Shown in pieces: positions 18,591 through 29,071 of a stretch of 51,862 bases of DNA. A program made the position numbers and the translations under genes. The stretch covers positions 1-51,862 of the forward strand of contig JAGPVP010000052.1 in assembly GCA_018066965.1 (NCBI GenBank). Direction: 5' to 3'. Origin of the DNA: Zhongshania sp. (GTDB lineage Bacteria; Pseudomonadota; Gammaproteobacteria; Pseudomonadales; Spongiibacteraceae). Below the pieces are notes generated by a model. That model saw only the letters and a list, made by a program, of their open reading frames with translations. It had not been told where the DNA came from and did not search any database. Position 1 is the first letter of the stretch; each line of letters opens with the position of its first letter.

Positions 18591-21500
18591 ATGCCAAAAA
18601 GAACTGATATCCAAAGCATCCTTATCCTCGGAGCTGGTCCGATCGTTATCGGCCAGGCCTGTGAGTTCGATTACTCTGGCGCACAGGCATGTAAGGCCTT
18701 GCGGGAAGAAGGTTACCGAGTGATTCTGGTGAACTCCAACCCAGCGACCATTATGACCGACCCGTCGATGGCCGATGCCACTTATATCGAGCCGGTGGTA
18801 TGGGAAACGGTTGCCAAGATTATTGAGAAAGAGCGCCCAGATGCGCTGCTGCCGACCATGGGTGGTCAGACGGCATTGAACTGCGCCCTGGATTTGGATC
18901 GCGAGGGTGTTTTAGCCAAATACGGCGTTGAAATGATCGGCGCGACCAAAGACTCTATCGACATGGCAGAAGACCGCCAGCTGTTCGATAAGGCCATGAA
19001 GCGTATCGGCCTAGAAACACCAAACTCGGCAATCGCGCATAGCATGGAAGAGGCCTTGCAGGTTCTGGATTCTATTGGCTTCCCTGCCATTATCCGCCCC
19101 AGTTTTACGATGGGTGGGTCGGGTGGTGGTATTGCCTATAACAAGGAAGAGTTTGTTGAGATCTGTACCCGCGGTCTCGATCTGTCGCCAACCAGTGAGC
19201 TGTTGATTGACGAGAGCTTGATTGGCTGGAAAGAATTCGAAATGGAAGTTGTGCGTGACAAAAACGACAACTGCATTATCGTGTGTTCTATCGAAAACTT
19301 TGATCCCATGGGTGTGCACACTGGTGACTCAATCACCGTTGCGCCTGCACAAACCCTGACCGATAAAGAATATCAAATCATGCGTAACGCCTCTTGCGCG
19401 GTACTGCGTGAGATCGGTGTAGAAACTGGCGGTTCAAACGTTCAGTTTGGTATGGAGCCGCACACCGGCCGTCTGGTTGTTATTGAGATGAACCCACGGG
19501 TTAGCCGCTCTTCGGCCTTGGCTTCTAAAGCGACCGGCTTCCCGATTGCCCGCGTAGCAGCCAAGTTGGCGATTGGTTACACCCTCGACGAATTGCAGAA
19601 CGAAATTACCGGCGGCGCGACGCCAGCCTCGTTTGAGCCAGCTATCGACTACGTGGTTACCAAGATTCCACGCTTTACCTTTGAAAAATTCGGCGAAGCG
19701 CAGACTCGTTTACACACCCAAATGAAGTCAGTCGGCGAAGTCATGGCTATTGGGCGCACCTTCCAAGAGTCGCTGCAAAAAGCACTGCGTGGTCTTGAAG
19801 TTGGCTCTGCTGGCTTTGAGCATCAAATCGATGTGGATCGTGACGACGCCCGTGATGTATTGATTGCCGAGCTGACTAACCCTGGCCCAGAGCGTATTTG
19901 GTTTGTGGCCGACGCTTTCCGTGCGGGAATGAGTGTTGAAGAAGTCTTCGAGCACTCGTGGATTGACCCATGGTTCCTCGTTCAGATTGAGGACATTGTT
20001 AAAACCGAGAACTCGCTGAAAACGCTGACTCTCACCGACATTACCAAAGATTTGATGTGGCGTTTAAAGCGTAAAGGTTTTTCAGATCAGCGCTTAGCCG
20101 TATTGCTTGATGTAAGCGAAACACAGCTGCGCACCTTGCGTCATAGTTTAGATATTCGCCCAGTTTACAAACGTGTTGATACCTGCGCTGCAGAGTTTTC
20201 TACGTCTACTGCGTATATGTATTCCACGTATGAAGAAGAGTGCGAATCGCTGCCCTCTGACCGCGAAAAGATTCTTGTTATCGGCGGTGGTCCCAACCGT
20301 ATTGGTCAGGGTATTGAATTCGATTATTGCTGTGTGCACGCGGCCTTGGCCATGCGTGAAGACGGTTATGAGACCATTATGGTCAACTGTAATCCGGAGA
20401 CAGTCTCGACTGATTACGATATTTCAGACCGCTTATATTTCGAGTCGGTGACGTTAGAAGACGTATTAGAAATTGTCGCTAAAGAAAAGCCCAAAGGCGT
20501 TATCGTTCAGTTTGGTGGCCAAACGCCGCTTAAACTGGCGCGCGATCTTGAGGCAGCCGGTGTGCCGATTATTGGTACATCACCTGATGCCATTGACCGC
20601 GCAGAAGATCGCGAGCGTTTTCAGCAAATGATTGAACTGCTGAAATTAAAGCAGCCACCAAACACGACTGTGCGCTCAGAAGAAGCGGCATTAGTGGCAG
20701 CGGCAAAAATTGGTTACCCATTGGTCGTGCGCCCGTCTTATGTTTTGGGCGGCCGAGCCATGGAAATTGTTTATAAAGAAGACGAGCTGCAGCGTTATAT
20801 GCGTGAAGCGGTGCGGGTGTCTAATGAGTCGCCGGTTCTGCTAGACCATTTCTTGAATGCCGCGGTTGAGGTGGATCTAGACGCCGTATCAGATGGCAAG
20901 CAAGTAGTGATCGGCGCGATCATGCAGCATATCGAGCAAGCGGGTGTTCACTCAGGTGATTCGGCATGTTCGTTACCACCGTATTCGCTGTCGGCCGACG
21001 TACAAGATCGCATGCGCGAGATTGTTAAAGCCATGGCCTTAGAGTTAGGCGTTATCGGTTTGATGAATGTGCAGCTTGCGGTGCAAGACGGTGAAATATA
21101 TGTGATTGAGGTAAATCCTCGTGCTTCGCGCACCGTGCCATTTGTATCGAAATGCATTGGCGTGTCACTAGCGAAAGTGGCCGCGCGGTGCATGGCTGGC
21201 ACCAGCCTAGAAGAGCAAAATTTTACTACCGAAGTTGTACCTACGTATTTCTCGGTGAAAGAAGCGGTATTCCCGTTTGCCAAGTTCCCCGGTGTTGATC
21301 CTATTCTTGGGCCAGAAATGAAATCTACCGGCGAAGTCATGGGCTTGGGTGAGACCTTTGCTGAAGCCTTTGCGAAAGCGGCAGTCGGTGCGGGAGAAGT
21401 GTTCCCAACCAGCGGTCATGCTTTTATCAGTGTGCGTGATCCTGATAAAGAAGGCGCTATCGAGGTTGCCAAACAGCTAGTCGCACAGGGTTTTACCCTG

Positions 21501-21812
21501 TGTGCCACCCGCGGCACCCATAAAGTATTAACCGCCGCGGGTTTGGATTGTCAGCGCGTAAACAAGGTGCTGGAAGGTCGGCCGCATATTGTCGATATGG
21601 TTAAAAACGGCGATGTTGATTTAATTATAAATACCACCGAAGGTAAGCAAGCCATTGCCGACTCATCACTGATTCGTCGCAGCGCGTTGGTTAACAAGGT
21701 GAGTTACACCACTACACTTGCTGGGGCTGAGGCAATTTGTCAGGCTATTGCCTTTGGTGAAGAGAAAACAGTGCGTCGTTTACAGGACGTACACGAGGGT
21801 ATGATGCAATGA
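18591..21812 (+). CDS. carB: Carbamoyl-phosphate synthase large subunit
   Basis: A 1073-residue ATP-dependent synthetase built from two homologous ATP-grasp halves plus a C-terminal allosteric MGS-like domain. The first half starts [20 protein letters not shown] and the second repeats this as [23 protein letters not shown]-grasp loops are [14 protein letters not shown] and [15 protein letters not shown]. The regulatory domain has [21 protein letters not shown]. Length equals E. coli CarB (1073). The stop overlaps the greA start by 4 bp (ATGA). Confidence 0.99.
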   Translation: MPKRTDIQSILILGAGPIVIGQACEFDYSGAQACKALREEGYRVILVNSNPATIMTDPSMADATYIEPVVWETVAKIIEKERPDALLPTMGGQTALNCALDLDREGVLAKYGVEMIGATKDSIDMAEDRQLFDKAMKRIGLETPNSAIAHSMEEALQVLDSIGFPAIIRPSFTMGGSGGGIAYNKEEFVEICTRGLDLSPTSELLIDESLIGWKEFEMEVVRDKNDNCIIVCSIENFDPMGVHTGDSITVAPAQTLTDKEYQIMRNASCAVLREIGVETGGSNVQFGMEPHTGRLVVIEMNPRVSRSSALASKATGFPIARVAAKLAIGYTLDELQNEITGGATPASFEPAIDYVVTKIPRFTFEKFGEAQTRLHTQMKSVGEVMAIGRTFQESLQKALRGLEVGSAGFEHQIDVDRDDARDVLIAELTNPGPERIWFVADAFRAGMSVEEVFEHSWIDPWFLVQIEDIVKTENSLKTLTLTDITKDLMWRLKRKGFSDQRLAVLLDVSETQLRTLRHSLDIRPVYKRVDTCAAEFSTSTAYMYSTYEEECESLPSDREKILVIGGGPNRIGQGIEFDYCCVHAALAMREDGYETIMVNCNPETVSTDYDISDRLYFESVTLEDVLEIVAKEKPKGVIVQFGGQTPLKLARDLEAAGVPIIGTSPDAIDRAEDRERFQQMIELLKLKQPPNTTVRSEEAALVAAAKIGYPLVVRPSYVLGGRAMEIVYKEDELQRYMREAVRVSNESPVLLDHFLNAAVEVDLDAVSDGKQVVIGAIMQHIEQAGVHSGDSACSLPPYSLSADVQDRMREIVKAMALELGVIGLMNVQLAVQDGEIYVIEVNPRASRTVPFVSKCIGVSLAKVAARCMAGTSLEEQNFTTEVVPTYFSVKEAVFPFAKFPGVDPILGPEMKSTGEVMGLGETFAEAFAKAAVGAGEVFPTSGHAFISVRDPDKEGAIEVAKQLVAQGFTLCATRGTHKVLTAAGLDCQRVNKVLEGRPHIVDMVKNGDVDLIINTTEGKQAIADSSLIRRSALVNKVSYTTTLAGAEAICQAIAFGEEKTVRRLQDVHEGMMQ

Positions 21813-22291
21813 GTCAAGTGCCAATGACGGTTGCGGGCGAAAAAGCGCTGCGCGATGAGTTACGGAATTTAAAATCTGTTGAGCGCCCACGTATTACGCA
21901 AGCGATTGCGGAAGCGCGCGCCCACGGCGATCTAAAAGAGAATGCGGAATACCATGCTGCGCGTGAGCAGCAGGGGTTTTGTGAAGGTCGAGTTCAGGAA
22001 ATAGAAAGTAAGCTGGCCGGCGTGCGAGTGATCGATATTTCCGCTATTCCCTACACCGGCAAGGTGATTTTTGGGGTCACCGTGACCTTGATCAACTGTG
22101 AAACTGATGAAGAAGTGACGTATCGCATTGTTGGTGAAGACGAGGCGAGTGTGAAGTTAGGTAAAATTTCTGTGACTTCACCTATTGCCCGCGCCCTAAT
22201 CGGCAAAGAAGAGGGTGATGTCGCCTTGGTAACTGCGCCGGGTGGCACTATTGAGTATGAAATCGGCAAGGTACAGCACCTCGCCGAATAA
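21809..22291 (+). CDS. greA: Transcription elongation factor GreA
   Basis: Stimulates RNA cleavage by backtracked RNA polymerase. The 160-residue protein has the N-terminal coiled coil ([20 protein letters not shown] followed by [13 protein letters not shown]) with the acidic tip residues in the DLKEN segment, and the C-terminal FKBP-like domain with [26 protein letters not shown] split around its loop. It is translationally coupled to carB through an ATGA overlap, the usual Pseudomonas-type arrangement. The stop lies 12 bp from the convergent yhbY stop, with no visible terminator. Confidence 0.97.
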   Translation: MSQVPMTVAGEKALRDELRNLKSVERPRITQAIAEARAHGDLKENAEYHAAREQQGFCEGRVQEIESKLAGVRVIDISAIPYTGKVIFGVTVTLINCETDEEVTYRIVGEDEASVKLGKISVTSPIARALIGKEEGDVALVTAPGGTIEYEIGKVQHLAE

Positions 22292-22303
22292 TCGTGCTTC
22301 CGC

Positions 22304-22612
22304 TTATGCCCGAAGCAGGTTAGACAGCTTCGGGTTAGGCTTTTTAGCTGGTCGGTAAATCAATGCGATCTTACCGATGGCTTGCACCAATTGCGCCTTG
22401 TGGGCCGCACAGAATTGATCAATCATAGCGCGACGTTCTGTCGGTTCAGCTATATTCACTTTAACTTTGATAAGTTCGTGGTCGTCTAGTGCGCGGTCAA
22501 TTTCGGTCATCACGCCTTCGCTTAATCCGCGATCACCGATCATCACAACGGGACTGAGTTTGTGGCCGAGGCTGCGGAGGTGTTTTTTATCGCTGGCGCT
22601 GAACTTGGACAT
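22304..22612 (-). CDS. yhbY: CRM-domain RNA-binding protein YhbY
   Basis: A 102-residue protein that is a single CRM (YhbY) domain. It has LRSLGHKLSPVVMIGDRGLS with the GxxG-like loop and LDDHELIKVKVN, then AIGKIALIYRP. In E. coli YhbY associates with pre-50S ribosomal particles. The C-terminal extension (AKKPNPKLSNLLRA) is short. It is divergent from rlmE, whose product methylates 23S rRNA, so both neighbours act in 50S assembly. Confidence 0.93.
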   Translation of the reverse strand: MSKFSASDKKHLRSLGHKLSPVVMIGDRGLSEGVMTEIDRALDDHELIKVKVNIAEPTERRAMIDQFCAAHKAQLVQAIGKIALIYRPAKKPNPKLSNLLRA

Positions 22613-22697
22613 AATATTACTAAACCGAAAAAGGCGTGGCCGAGCATTTTACTCGAAAGGCGCTTGCGCTGAAATATGAATTCTCGCTATTAATGGG

Positions 22698-23327
22698 GTG
22701 GGCGTGGTTAAACGTACAGGATCAAGTATTACGTGGATGAAGGAACATTTTGATGATCACTACGTCAAAATGGCCCAGAGAGAGGGCTATCGTTCGCGGG
22801 CTTGCTATAAGCTATTGGAAATTCAGGAAAAAGATCGCCTGATTAAGCCCGGCATGAGTGTGGTCGACCTGGGCAGTGCACCCGGTGGCTGGTCGCAGGT
22901 GGCGGCCATGCTGGTGGGGCATCATGGCCAGGTGTTGGCATCTGATATTTTAGAAATGGATACCATTGCTGGTGTAGAGTTTATTCAGGGTGATTTTACT
23001 GACGAAGCGGTCGCCAATGAGTTGATGGCTTTTTTAGGGAATCAGAAGGCAGACCTTGTAATTTCAGATATGGCCCCCAATATGAGTGGTATGAGGGATG
23101 TTGATCAGCCGCAGTCGATGTATTTATGCGAGCTGGCGCTGGACATGGCGAGCTTAGCATTGCGCCCCGGCGGCGGATTCGTCACCAAGATATTTCAGGG
23201 GGAAGGCTTTGACGAATATATCCGCCTTCTTCGTGAGCGTTTCACCAAGGTCGTTACCCGTAAGCCTGCAGCATCAAGGCCGAGATCGCGGGAAGTTTAC
23301 CTAGTAGCCACTGGTCTGCGCGGCTAA
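22698..23327 (+). CDS. rlmE: 23S rRNA (uridine-2'-O)-methyltransferase RlmE (FtsJ/RrmJ)
   Basis: Methylates a conserved U in the 23S A-loop. The 209-residue protein has motif [16 protein letters not shown], the acidic loop ASDILEMD, and the K-D-K-E catalytic set, with K in the N-terminal region, D in [11 protein letters not shown] in [10 protein letters not shown] and E in SREVYLVA. The start is uncertain: GTG at 22698 or GTG at 22704. An out-of-frame ATG at 22693 opens a 15-codon ORF overlapping the start. ftsH follows, as in E. coli. Confidence 0.95.
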   Translation: MGVVKRTGSSITWMKEHFDDHYVKMAQREGYRSRACYKLLEIQEKDRLIKPGMSVVDLGSAPGGWSQVAAMLVGHHGQVLASDILEMDTIAGVEFIQGDFTDEAVANELMAFLGNQKADLVISDMAPNMSGMRDVDQPQSMYLCELALDMASLALRPGGGFVTKIFQGEGFDEYIRLLRERFTKVVTRKPAASRPRSREVYLVATGLRG

Positions 23328-23430
23328 TTATTGCGTAGAGGGTGCCCAATTAATGTAGTAGAGTGGGTAAATGTTGGGGGTAAGCTCCCGTTTTTACACT
23401 TTGCGAACAGAGTAGCGTGAGGATCGGTTT

Positions 23431-25389
23431 TTGAACGATATGGCTAAGAATTTACTGTTGTGGGTGGTTATTGCTGCTGTCTTGTTGACGGTATTTAATA
23501 ATTTCAGCGTCCAGTCACCTACTGAGCAGCTTAATTATTCGCAGTTCATTACTGAAGTGCAGAATGAGCGTGTTCGCAAAGTGGTTATTGACGGCTTAGT
23601 GATCAGTGGCGAACGCAATGACAATAGCCGCTTTGAAAGCGTGCGGCCTTTGCTCGACGATCCAAAGTTAATCGACGATTTATTACAGCACAATGTAGTT
23701 GTTGAGGGTACTAAGCCTGAACGTCAGAGTTTGTGGACGCAGCTCTTGGTGGCAAGCTTCCCGATTTTGATCATTCTTGCGATTTTCATGTTTTTCATGC
23801 GGCAGATGCAAGGTGGTGCTGGCGGCGGCAAAGGCGGTCCTATGGCCTTTGGCAAAAGTAAGGCGCGGCTATTAAGTGAAGACCAAATAAAAACTACTTT
23901 CGCCGATGTGGCGGGTGTAGATGAGGCAAAAGAAGACGTTCAAGAACTGGTAGAGTTCTTGCGTGATCCCGGTAAATTCCAGCGTTTGGGCGGCCGTATT
24001 CCTCGCGGCGTGTTGATGGTTGGTCCCCCAGGTACCGGTAAAACCTTGCTTGCTAAAGCTATTGCGGGCGAAGCAAAAGTACCGTTCTTCTCTATTTCTG
24101 GTTCTGACTTTGTTGAAATGTTTGTGGGTGTCGGTGCATCGCGAGTGCGTGACATGTTTGAACAGGCTAAAAAGCAGGCGCCATGTATTATCTTTATCGA
24201 TGAGATCGATGCCGTTGGTCGTCACCGTGGTGCCGGTATGGGCGGCGGTCATGATGAGCGTGAGCAAACACTGAACCAGTTGTTGGTTGAAATGGACGGT
24301 TTTGAGGCGAATGACGGCGTTATTGTTATCGCGGCAACTAACCGACCCGATGTACTTGACCCCGCATTGCTGCGTCCAGGTCGTTTTGACCGTCAGGTTG
24401 TAGTGGGTTTGCCAGACATCCGCGGCCGCGAACAAATTTTAAAAGTGCATATGCGCAAATTGCCGCTGGGTGATGATGTTGAAGCATCAATTATTGCCCG
24501 TGGTACACCAGGTTTCTCCGGTGCAGATCTTGCTAACCTTGCGAATGAGGCGGCCCTGTTTGCGGCTCGCGGCAACTCACGTTTGGTCAGCATGGAGCAG
24601 TTTAATTTAGCAAAAGACAAAATCATGATGGGCGCTGAGCGCAAATCGATGGTGATGTCAGATAAAGAAAAATTGAATACGGCCTATCATGAAGCGGGTC
24701 ACGCGATTGTGGGGCGTACCGTGCCTGAGCACGATCCGGTCTATAAAGTGAGTATTATTCCGCGTGGTCGTGCGCTTGGCGTTACCATGTTCTTGCCAGA
24801 GGAAGATCGTTATAGCCTGAGTCGCCGACATATTATTAGCCAAATTTGCTCTTTGTTTGGTGGGCGAGTTGCTGAGGAAATGACGCTGGGAGCTGATGGT
24901 GTTACCACCGGTGCGTCTAACGATATTCAGCGTGCAACAGACATAGCGCGTAAAATGGTGACCAAGTGGGGCCTGTCAGACAAGATGGGACCATTGATGT
25001 ATGACGATGCTGAGGAAGAGGTTTTTCTGGGGCGCTCTGCAGGCCAGCAAGGTAAGAGCTTTTCTGGCGAAACTGCACGTCAGATCGACGAGGAAGTTCG
25101 GCGTATTATTGATGAGTGCTATAGCACTGCGCAGAAAATTCTTGAAGAGCATCGCGATAAATTAGACGTGATGGCTGACGCCTTAATGATGTATGAAACC
25201 ATTGATGCCATGCAAATTGATGACATTATGTCTGGCCGTACACCACGTAAACCGACAGGCTGGGACGACGATGATCGTCGTGGCGGTCACAAGGCCAAAG
25301 TCGACGATGTGGAGCCTGAGGTATCGCCAAGTGATGACAAGAAAAATCGTCCAGAAGATCCCTTTGTCGGCTCTGTGAGTGACCACTGA
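23431..25389 (+). CDS. ftsH: Membrane AAA+ zinc metalloprotease FtsH
   Basis: Degrades membrane and regulatory proteins, including sigma-32 and LpxC in E. coli. The 652-residue protein has two transmembrane helices (about 7-25 and 108-126), Walker A GPPGTGKT (198-205), Walker B IIFIDEID, and the zinc site HEAGH (420-424). The C-terminus is charged and Asp/Lys-rich. A TTG at 23431 has GAGGAT 6 nt upstream. The ATG three codons later matches the E. coli N-terminus but sits 15 nt from that site, so I favour TTG. The end overlaps or abuts folP. Confidence 0.97.
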   Translation: MNDMAKNLLLWVVIAAVLLTVFNNFSVQSPTEQLNYSQFITEVQNERVRKVVIDGLVISGERNDNSRFESVRPLLDDPKLIDDLLQHNVVVEGTKPERQSLWTQLLVASFPILIILAIFMFFMRQMQGGAGGGKGGPMAFGKSKARLLSEDQIKTTFADVAGVDEAKEDVQELVEFLRDPGKFQRLGGRIPRGVLMVGPPGTGKTLLAKAIAGEAKVPFFSISGSDFVEMFVGVGASRVRDMFEQAKKQAPCIIFIDEIDAVGRHRGAGMGGGHDEREQTLNQLLVEMDGFEANDGVIVIAATNRPDVLDPALLRPGRFDRQVVVGLPDIRGREQILKVHMRKLPLGDDVEASIIARGTPGFSGADLANLANEAALFAARGNSRLVSMEQFNLAKDKIMMGAERKSMVMSDKEKLNTAYHEAGHAIVGRTVPEHDPVYKVSIIPRGRALGVTMFLPEEDRYSLSRRHIISQICSLFGGRVAEEMTLGADGVTTGASNDIQRATDIARKMVTKWGLSDKMGPLMYDDAEEEVFLGRSAGQQGKSFSGETARQIDEEVRRIIDECYSTAQKILEEHRDKLDVMADALMMYETIDAMQIDDIMSGRTPRKPTGWDDDDRRGGHKAKVDDVEPEVSPSDDKKNRPEDPFVGSVSDH

Positions 25390-25396
25390 GTCTGCA

Positions 25397-26278
25397 ATGA
25401 ACCCCTTGTTAAGTCCATCGCCACCGCAGCTTCGCTGCGGTGCTCGCTTATTAGATTTGAGCGAGCCGCAGGTAATGGCGATTATTAATATTACTCCTGA
25501 CTCCTTTTCAGATGGTGGCAAATTCCACGCCGACGGTGTTTTGCTCGATAAAGTACTGCGTCGGGTTGAGGAGGTTTGTGAGCAGGGCGCCACTTTGATT
25601 GATATTGGTGGTGAGTCTACGCGACCGGGTTCGCTCACAGTGACTGCTGGTGAGGAGTGCGACCGAGTGCTGCCAGTAGTGGACGCCATCGCTAAGCGTT
25701 TTGATACGATTATTTCGGTGGACACCAGTACCCCAGAAGTCGTGCGCGGCGCGGCCAAGCTAGGTGCCGGATTAATTAATGATGTGCGTGCCTTGTTGCG
25801 ACCGGGTGCGATGGATGCTGCTGCTGAAAGCAGCTTACCGATTTGCTTAATGCATATGCAGGGTGAGCCTAGTTCAATGCAGCAAGATCCGCGCTACCAA
25901 AATATTTTTGATGACGTGGCCGGTTTTTTAAAAGACCGAGTTGCCGCTTGTTTGGCTGCAGGTATTTCTGAGGATCGTCTACTTTTAGATCCAGGTTTTG
26001 GCTTTGGCAAAACCACGGCTCATAATTTTGAGTTGTTTCGTCGAATACCTGATTTTGTTGGAATGGGATTTCCGGTATTGGTCGGGGTGTCACGAAAATC
26101 CATGCTGGGTGCGATTACTGGGCGTGCGGTGGGCGATCGCTTAGCCGCGAGTGCGGCGATGGCGGCGATGGCGGTGGAGCGCGGCGCACATATTATTCGT
26201 GCTCATGATGTTAAAGAAACGGTCGACGCGGTGAAGTTGGCGACTGCAGTGAAGTTTGAGAAAAGTAATAATGACTAG
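25397..26278 (+). CDS. folP: Dihydropteroate synthase
   Basis: Condenses p-aminobenzoate with the pterin pyrophosphate in folate synthesis; the sulfonamide target. A 293-residue TIM barrel with [38 protein letters not shown], and DPGFGFGKT followed by [12 protein letters not shown]. The frame is open to a GTG at 25379 that would overlap ftsH by 11 bp. The ATG at 25397 is chosen by position, as neither start has a strong ribosome binding site. The order ftsH-folP-glmM is conserved in gammaproteobacteria, and the end overlaps glmM by 8 bp. Confidence 0.95.
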   Translation: MNPLLSPSPPQLRCGARLLDLSEPQVMAIINITPDSFSDGGKFHADGVLLDKVLRRVEEVCEQGATLIDIGGESTRPGSLTVTAGEECDRVLPVVDAIAKRFDTIISVDTSTPEVVRGAAKLGAGLINDVRALLRPGAMDAAAESSLPICLMHMQGEPSSMQQDPRYQNIFDDVAGFLKDRVAACLAAGISEDRLLLDPGFGFGKTTAHNFELFRRIPDFVGMGFPVLVGVSRKSMLGAITGRAVGDRLAASAAMAAMAVERGAHIIRAHDVKETVDAVKLATAVKFEKSNND

Positions 26279-27605
26279 AAAATACTTTGGCACAGATGGT
26301 GTTCGCGGTCGCGTTGGTGAAGGTGCTATCACGCCTGAATTTGTACTTAAGCTAGGCTGGGCAGTGGGGCAGGTGTTTGCCCGTGAAGGCCGTAGTAAAG
26401 TGCTTATTGGCAAAGATACGCGTATTTCCGGTTATATGTTTGAGTCTGCTTTAGAGGCAGGCTTGGTTGCGGCGGGTGTCGATGTCTTGTTGCTGGGGCC
26501 TATGCCAACGCCGGCCATCGCCTATTTAACCCGAACATTTCAGGCCCGCGCCGGTATCGTGATTAGCGCGAGTCATAACCCTTATTACGATAACGGCATA
26601 AAATTCTTTTCTGCCGATGGCACTAAATTGCCCGACGAACTTGAGATTGCAATTGAAGACGCCATCGATGCGACTATGACCACGGTTGAGTCAGCAAAGC
26701 TCGGTAAGGTGCGGCGCATTGATGACGCCGCTGGACGTTATATTGAATATTGTAAGTCTACCGGTCAAACCGGGCTTTCGTTAATAGGCTTAAAAATAGT
26801 GCTCGACTGCGCTAATGGCGCAACCTACCACGTTGCGCCTGCGGTCTTTGCGGAGCTTGGCGCCGAGGTTGTCGTGATAGGCGCGTCGCCAGACGGTCTT
26901 AATATTAATGCCAAAGTAGGTTCTACCCATCCTACAGAAATGCAGGCGCGGGTGGTGCAGGAGTGCGCGGATTTTGGTATTGCCTTTGATGGCGATGGTG
27001 ACCGAGTTGTGTTTGCTGATGCGGCCGGTGATTTGGTGGATGGTGATGAGCTGCTGTACATCATTGCTGCAGAACAATTACGCCGCGGTGAGCATTGCGA
27101 GGGCGTGGTTGGCACCTTGATGTCTAATTTGGGCTTTGAGCTTGCTATAAAGGCTTTGGGTATAAAATTTGAGCGCGCCCAAGTTGGTGACCGTTACGTT
27201 AAAGAGCGTATGAACGCGCTGGGTTGGCAATTGGGCGGTGAAAACTCGGGTCATATTATTTGTGGTGATGTGAGCACCACGGGTGACGGTATTGTTGCTG
27301 CGCTGAAAGTGGTGCAAGCGGTTGTTGCCAGCGGCAAGCGTTTGCGAGACTTGCGAAAGCCGGTAAGGAAATTTCCGCAAATTATGCAGAATATTCGCAT
27401 TCAAAAGCCCATGGATCTAAATCATTCGGAATTGCGTGCAACAGTAGCTCAGGTTGAGCTGGAATTAGCAGGGCGAGGCAGGGTATTATTGCGCGCCTCC
27501 GGCACCGAGCCCTTGGTGCGAGTTATGGTTGAGGGTGAGAATGCTGCGCAGGTTGCTGACTTGTGTCAGCGCCTAGCGGACAAGGTGCAAAAGCTTTCAT
27601 CATAA
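26271..27605 (+). CDS. glmM: Phosphoglucosamine mutase
   Basis: Converts glucosamine-6-phosphate to the 1-phosphate for UDP-GlcNAc, peptidoglycan and LPS. The 444-residue protein begins with [11 protein letters not shown]. It has the phosphoserine loop [16 protein letters not shown] (S101, matching E. coli S102), the metal loop DGDGDRV and the late sugar-binding GGENSGH. The C-terminal [17 protein letters not shown] binds phosphate. The ATG lies inside the end of folP, implying coupled translation. Confidence 0.97.
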   Translation: MTRKYFGTDGVRGRVGEGAITPEFVLKLGWAVGQVFAREGRSKVLIGKDTRISGYMFESALEAGLVAAGVDVLLLGPMPTPAIAYLTRTFQARAGIVISASHNPYYDNGIKFFSADGTKLPDELEIAIEDAIDATMTTVESAKLGKVRRIDDAAGRYIEYCKSTGQTGLSLIGLKIVLDCANGATYHVAPAVFAELGAEVVVIGASPDGLNINAKVGSTHPTEMQARVVQECADFGIAFDGDGDRVVFADAAGDLVDGDELLYIIAAEQLRRGEHCEGVVGTLMSNLGFELAIKALGIKFERAQVGDRYVKERMNALGWQLGGENSGHIICGDVSTTGDGIVAALKVVQAVVASGKRLRDLRKPVRKFPQIMQNIRIQKPMDLNHSELRATVAQVELELAGRGRVLLRASGTEPLVRVMVEGENAAQVADLCQRLADKVQKLSS

Positions 27606-27618
27606 GTGGTGGCTGTTC

Positions 27619-27647
27619 TTGTATGTATTTATAAGTTTATGTAAGAT
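27619..27647 (+). promoter_or_regulatory. Candidate tpiA-secG promoter
   Basis: TTGTAT (27619-27624) and TAAGAT (27642-27647) with 17-bp spacing lie in the 72-bp glmM-tpiA gap, about 30 bp before the tpiA start. Each box matches four of six consensus bases. Confidence 0.5.
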
Positions 27648-27677
27648 TGGCGCCCATTTTGCGCTAAGGGAAATGGC

Positions 27678-28433
27678 ATGCGGAGTAATCTCGTAGCAGG
27701 AAACTGGAAGATGTGTGGTGATAGCGCCAGCATTGGAAAGTTGGTGGCGGATTTAAAGACGTCCTTACCTGCAGAGCCTGGTGTTGATATCGCGGTGTTT
27801 CCTCCCTCGGTGTATTTGGCGCAGGTTTTAACGGGTTTGTCTGGTTCGCCGGTTGCGGTCGGAAATCAGAATGTATGCGATCAGCCAAGCGATGGCGCAT
27901 TTACTGGTGAGGTTTCGGCCTCAATGTTGGCTGATGTAGGCTGCCGGTATGTCATTGTTGGTCATTCTGAGCGTCGGGCAATGTATGCCGAAACCAGTGA
28001 GCAGGTTGCACAAAAAGCCAAGCACGCATTATTGCAGGGTTTGGTGCCATTAGTTTGTGTGGGCGAAACTGAGTCGCAGCGTGATGATGGTGCAACCCTA
28101 GAAGTTATTTCAGCCCAGCTTAAGCCGATTTTTTCGACCTTAAGTGTTGAGCAATTACGGCTAATTGTGATTGCTTATGAGCCAGTTTGGGCGATTGGTA
28201 CAGGTAAGACGGCAAGCCCTGCTCAAGCTCAAGAGGTGCACGCATTTATTCGTGCACTTTTTGCAAAGAAAGATGAGCAATTGGCGAAGGGTTTGCGAAT
28301 TCTGTATGGCGGCAGCGTAAAGGCCGCCAATGCAGGTGAATTGTTCGCTCAGGCGGATATTGATGGCGGTCTAGTTGGTGGTGCGTCACTTGATGCACAG
28401 GAATTTTCCGCAATATGTCGGGCGGCGGAGTAA
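27678..28433 (+). CDS. tpiA: Triosephosphate isomerase
   Basis: Interconverts dihydroxyacetone phosphate and glyceraldehyde-3-phosphate. The 251-residue TIM barrel has AGNWKM (catalytic Lys11), IVGHSERR (catalytic His), AYEPVWAIGTGKTAS (catalytic Glu and the flexible loop) and ILYGGSVKAANA for phosphate binding. The order glmM-tpiA-secG-tRNA-Leu is typical for pseudomonads and relatives. The stop TAA shares its last base with the secG start (TAATG), implying coupled translation. Confidence 0.98.
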   Translation: MRSNLVAGNWKMCGDSASIGKLVADLKTSLPAEPGVDIAVFPPSVYLAQVLTGLSGSPVAVGNQNVCDQPSDGAFTGEVSASMLADVGCRYVIVGHSERRAMYAETSEQVAQKAKHALLQGLVPLVCVGETESQRDDGATLEVISAQLKPIFSTLSVEQLRLIVIAYEPVWAIGTGKTASPAQAQEVHAFIRALFAKKDEQLAKGLRILYGGSVKAANAGELFAQADIDGGLVGGASLDAQEFSAICRAAE

Positions 28434-28813
28434 TGGAACAAGTTATTTTAATCGTACATGTGTTGGCTGGTCTTTCTATTATTGGTTTGATCTTGGTTCA
28501 GCAGGGTAAAGGCGCAGACATGGGGGCTTCATTTGGCTCCGGCGCGTCGCAAACATTATTTGGTAGCAGCGGTAGCGGCAATGCACTAACGCGCGCCACT
28601 GCAGTTTTGGCCACTATATTCTTTATTACCAGCTTGTCGTTGGCGTATGTTGCAAAGCAGCGCAGCGGTGGTGATGAAGATATTATTGATGTGCCAGTGC
28701 TGCAAGAAAGTCGTGATGTTGCTCCGGTTGGCGATGAGAGCATGCCTGCGCAAGCTGGCGGAGAGGAATCGGATATGCCGGCAACGGGTGATATGCCGGC
28801 GTCAGCCGAGTAG
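28433..28813 (+). CDS. secG: Preprotein translocase subunit SecG
   Basis: A small subunit of the SecYEG channel in the inner membrane. The 126-residue protein has two transmembrane helices (about 3-23 and 50-70) around the conserved VQQGKGADMGASFGSGASQT loop. The C-terminal tail (after VAKQRSGG) is acidic and low complexity and probably disordered. The start is set by the TAATG overlap with tpiA. tRNA-Leu follows after 7 bp, so the two may be cotranscribed. Confidence 0.96.
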   Translation: MEQVILIVHVLAGLSIIGLILVQQGKGADMGASFGSGASQTLFGSSGSGNALTRATAVLATIFFITSLSLAYVAKQRSGGDEDIIDVPVLQESRDVAPVGDESMPAQAGGEESDMPATGDMPASAE

Positions 28814-28820
28814 AAAATTA

Positions 28821-28906
28821 GCCGAAGTGGTGGAATTGGTAGACACGCCATCTTGAGGGGGTGGTGAGCATTGCTCGTGCGGGTTCAAGTCCCGCTTTCG
28901 GCACCA
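28821..28906 (+). tRNA. tRNA-Leu(GAG)
   Basis: This 86-nt sequence folds as a class II tRNA. The acceptor stem is GCCGAAG with TTTCGGC plus encoded ACCA, the anticodon stem is CCATC/GGTGG, and the loop TTGAGGG gives anticodon GAG (28855-28857). The variable arm is GAGC-ATT-GCTC and the T arm GCGGG-TTCAAGT-CCCGC. It closely resembles E. coli leuU. Its 3' end is the integration site of the adjoining island. No terminator follows at once; the likely original one now lies at 42701, beyond the island. Confidence 0.97.
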
Positions 28907-28907
28907 A
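28892..28907 (+). other. attL core in the tRNA-Leu 3' end
   Basis: CCGCTTTCGGCACCAA at the end of the tRNA gene matches CCGCTTTCGCACCAA at 42678-42692 except for one missing G. The tRNA side is intact, as expected when an island carries a replacement tRNA 3' end. Confidence 0.75.
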
Positions 28908-29010
28908 TAAAGGGTTTTTAGAATTCCAAGTAAGTCTGGAAGCCCAGTAAAATCAAAGCCTTTAGACGAGTCGGTGTCTGTAGGTGTCCTAGAGGGTCTA
29001 TTGCAATCTA

Positions 29011-29068
29011 GGGGTAAAAGTGGGTAAATTTGTGGGTAAAAATTTACCCACAAGGAAGTTTTACCCAC
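29011..29068. promoter_or_regulatory. Cluster of GTGGGTAAA repeats (left arm-type integrase sites)
   Basis: GGGGTAAAA (29011-29019) and GTGGGTAAA at 29020-29028 and 29032-29040 are in direct orientation. TTTACCCAC at 29043-29051 and 29060-29068 is inverted. Two more direct copies lie at the right border (42596-42616). Repeats confined to the two ends of an integrase-bearing island are expected of arm-type sites bound by the integrase N-terminal domain. The inverted copies abut the integrase start codon, so integrase may repress its own gene. Confidence 0.7.
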
Positions 29069-29071
29069 ACT

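Noticed and set aside
22693..22740. A 15-codon ORF (ATG at 22693) as a leader peptide for rlmE
   Set aside because: It overlaps the rlmE start out of frame and has no ribosome binding site of its own or attenuator hairpin after it.
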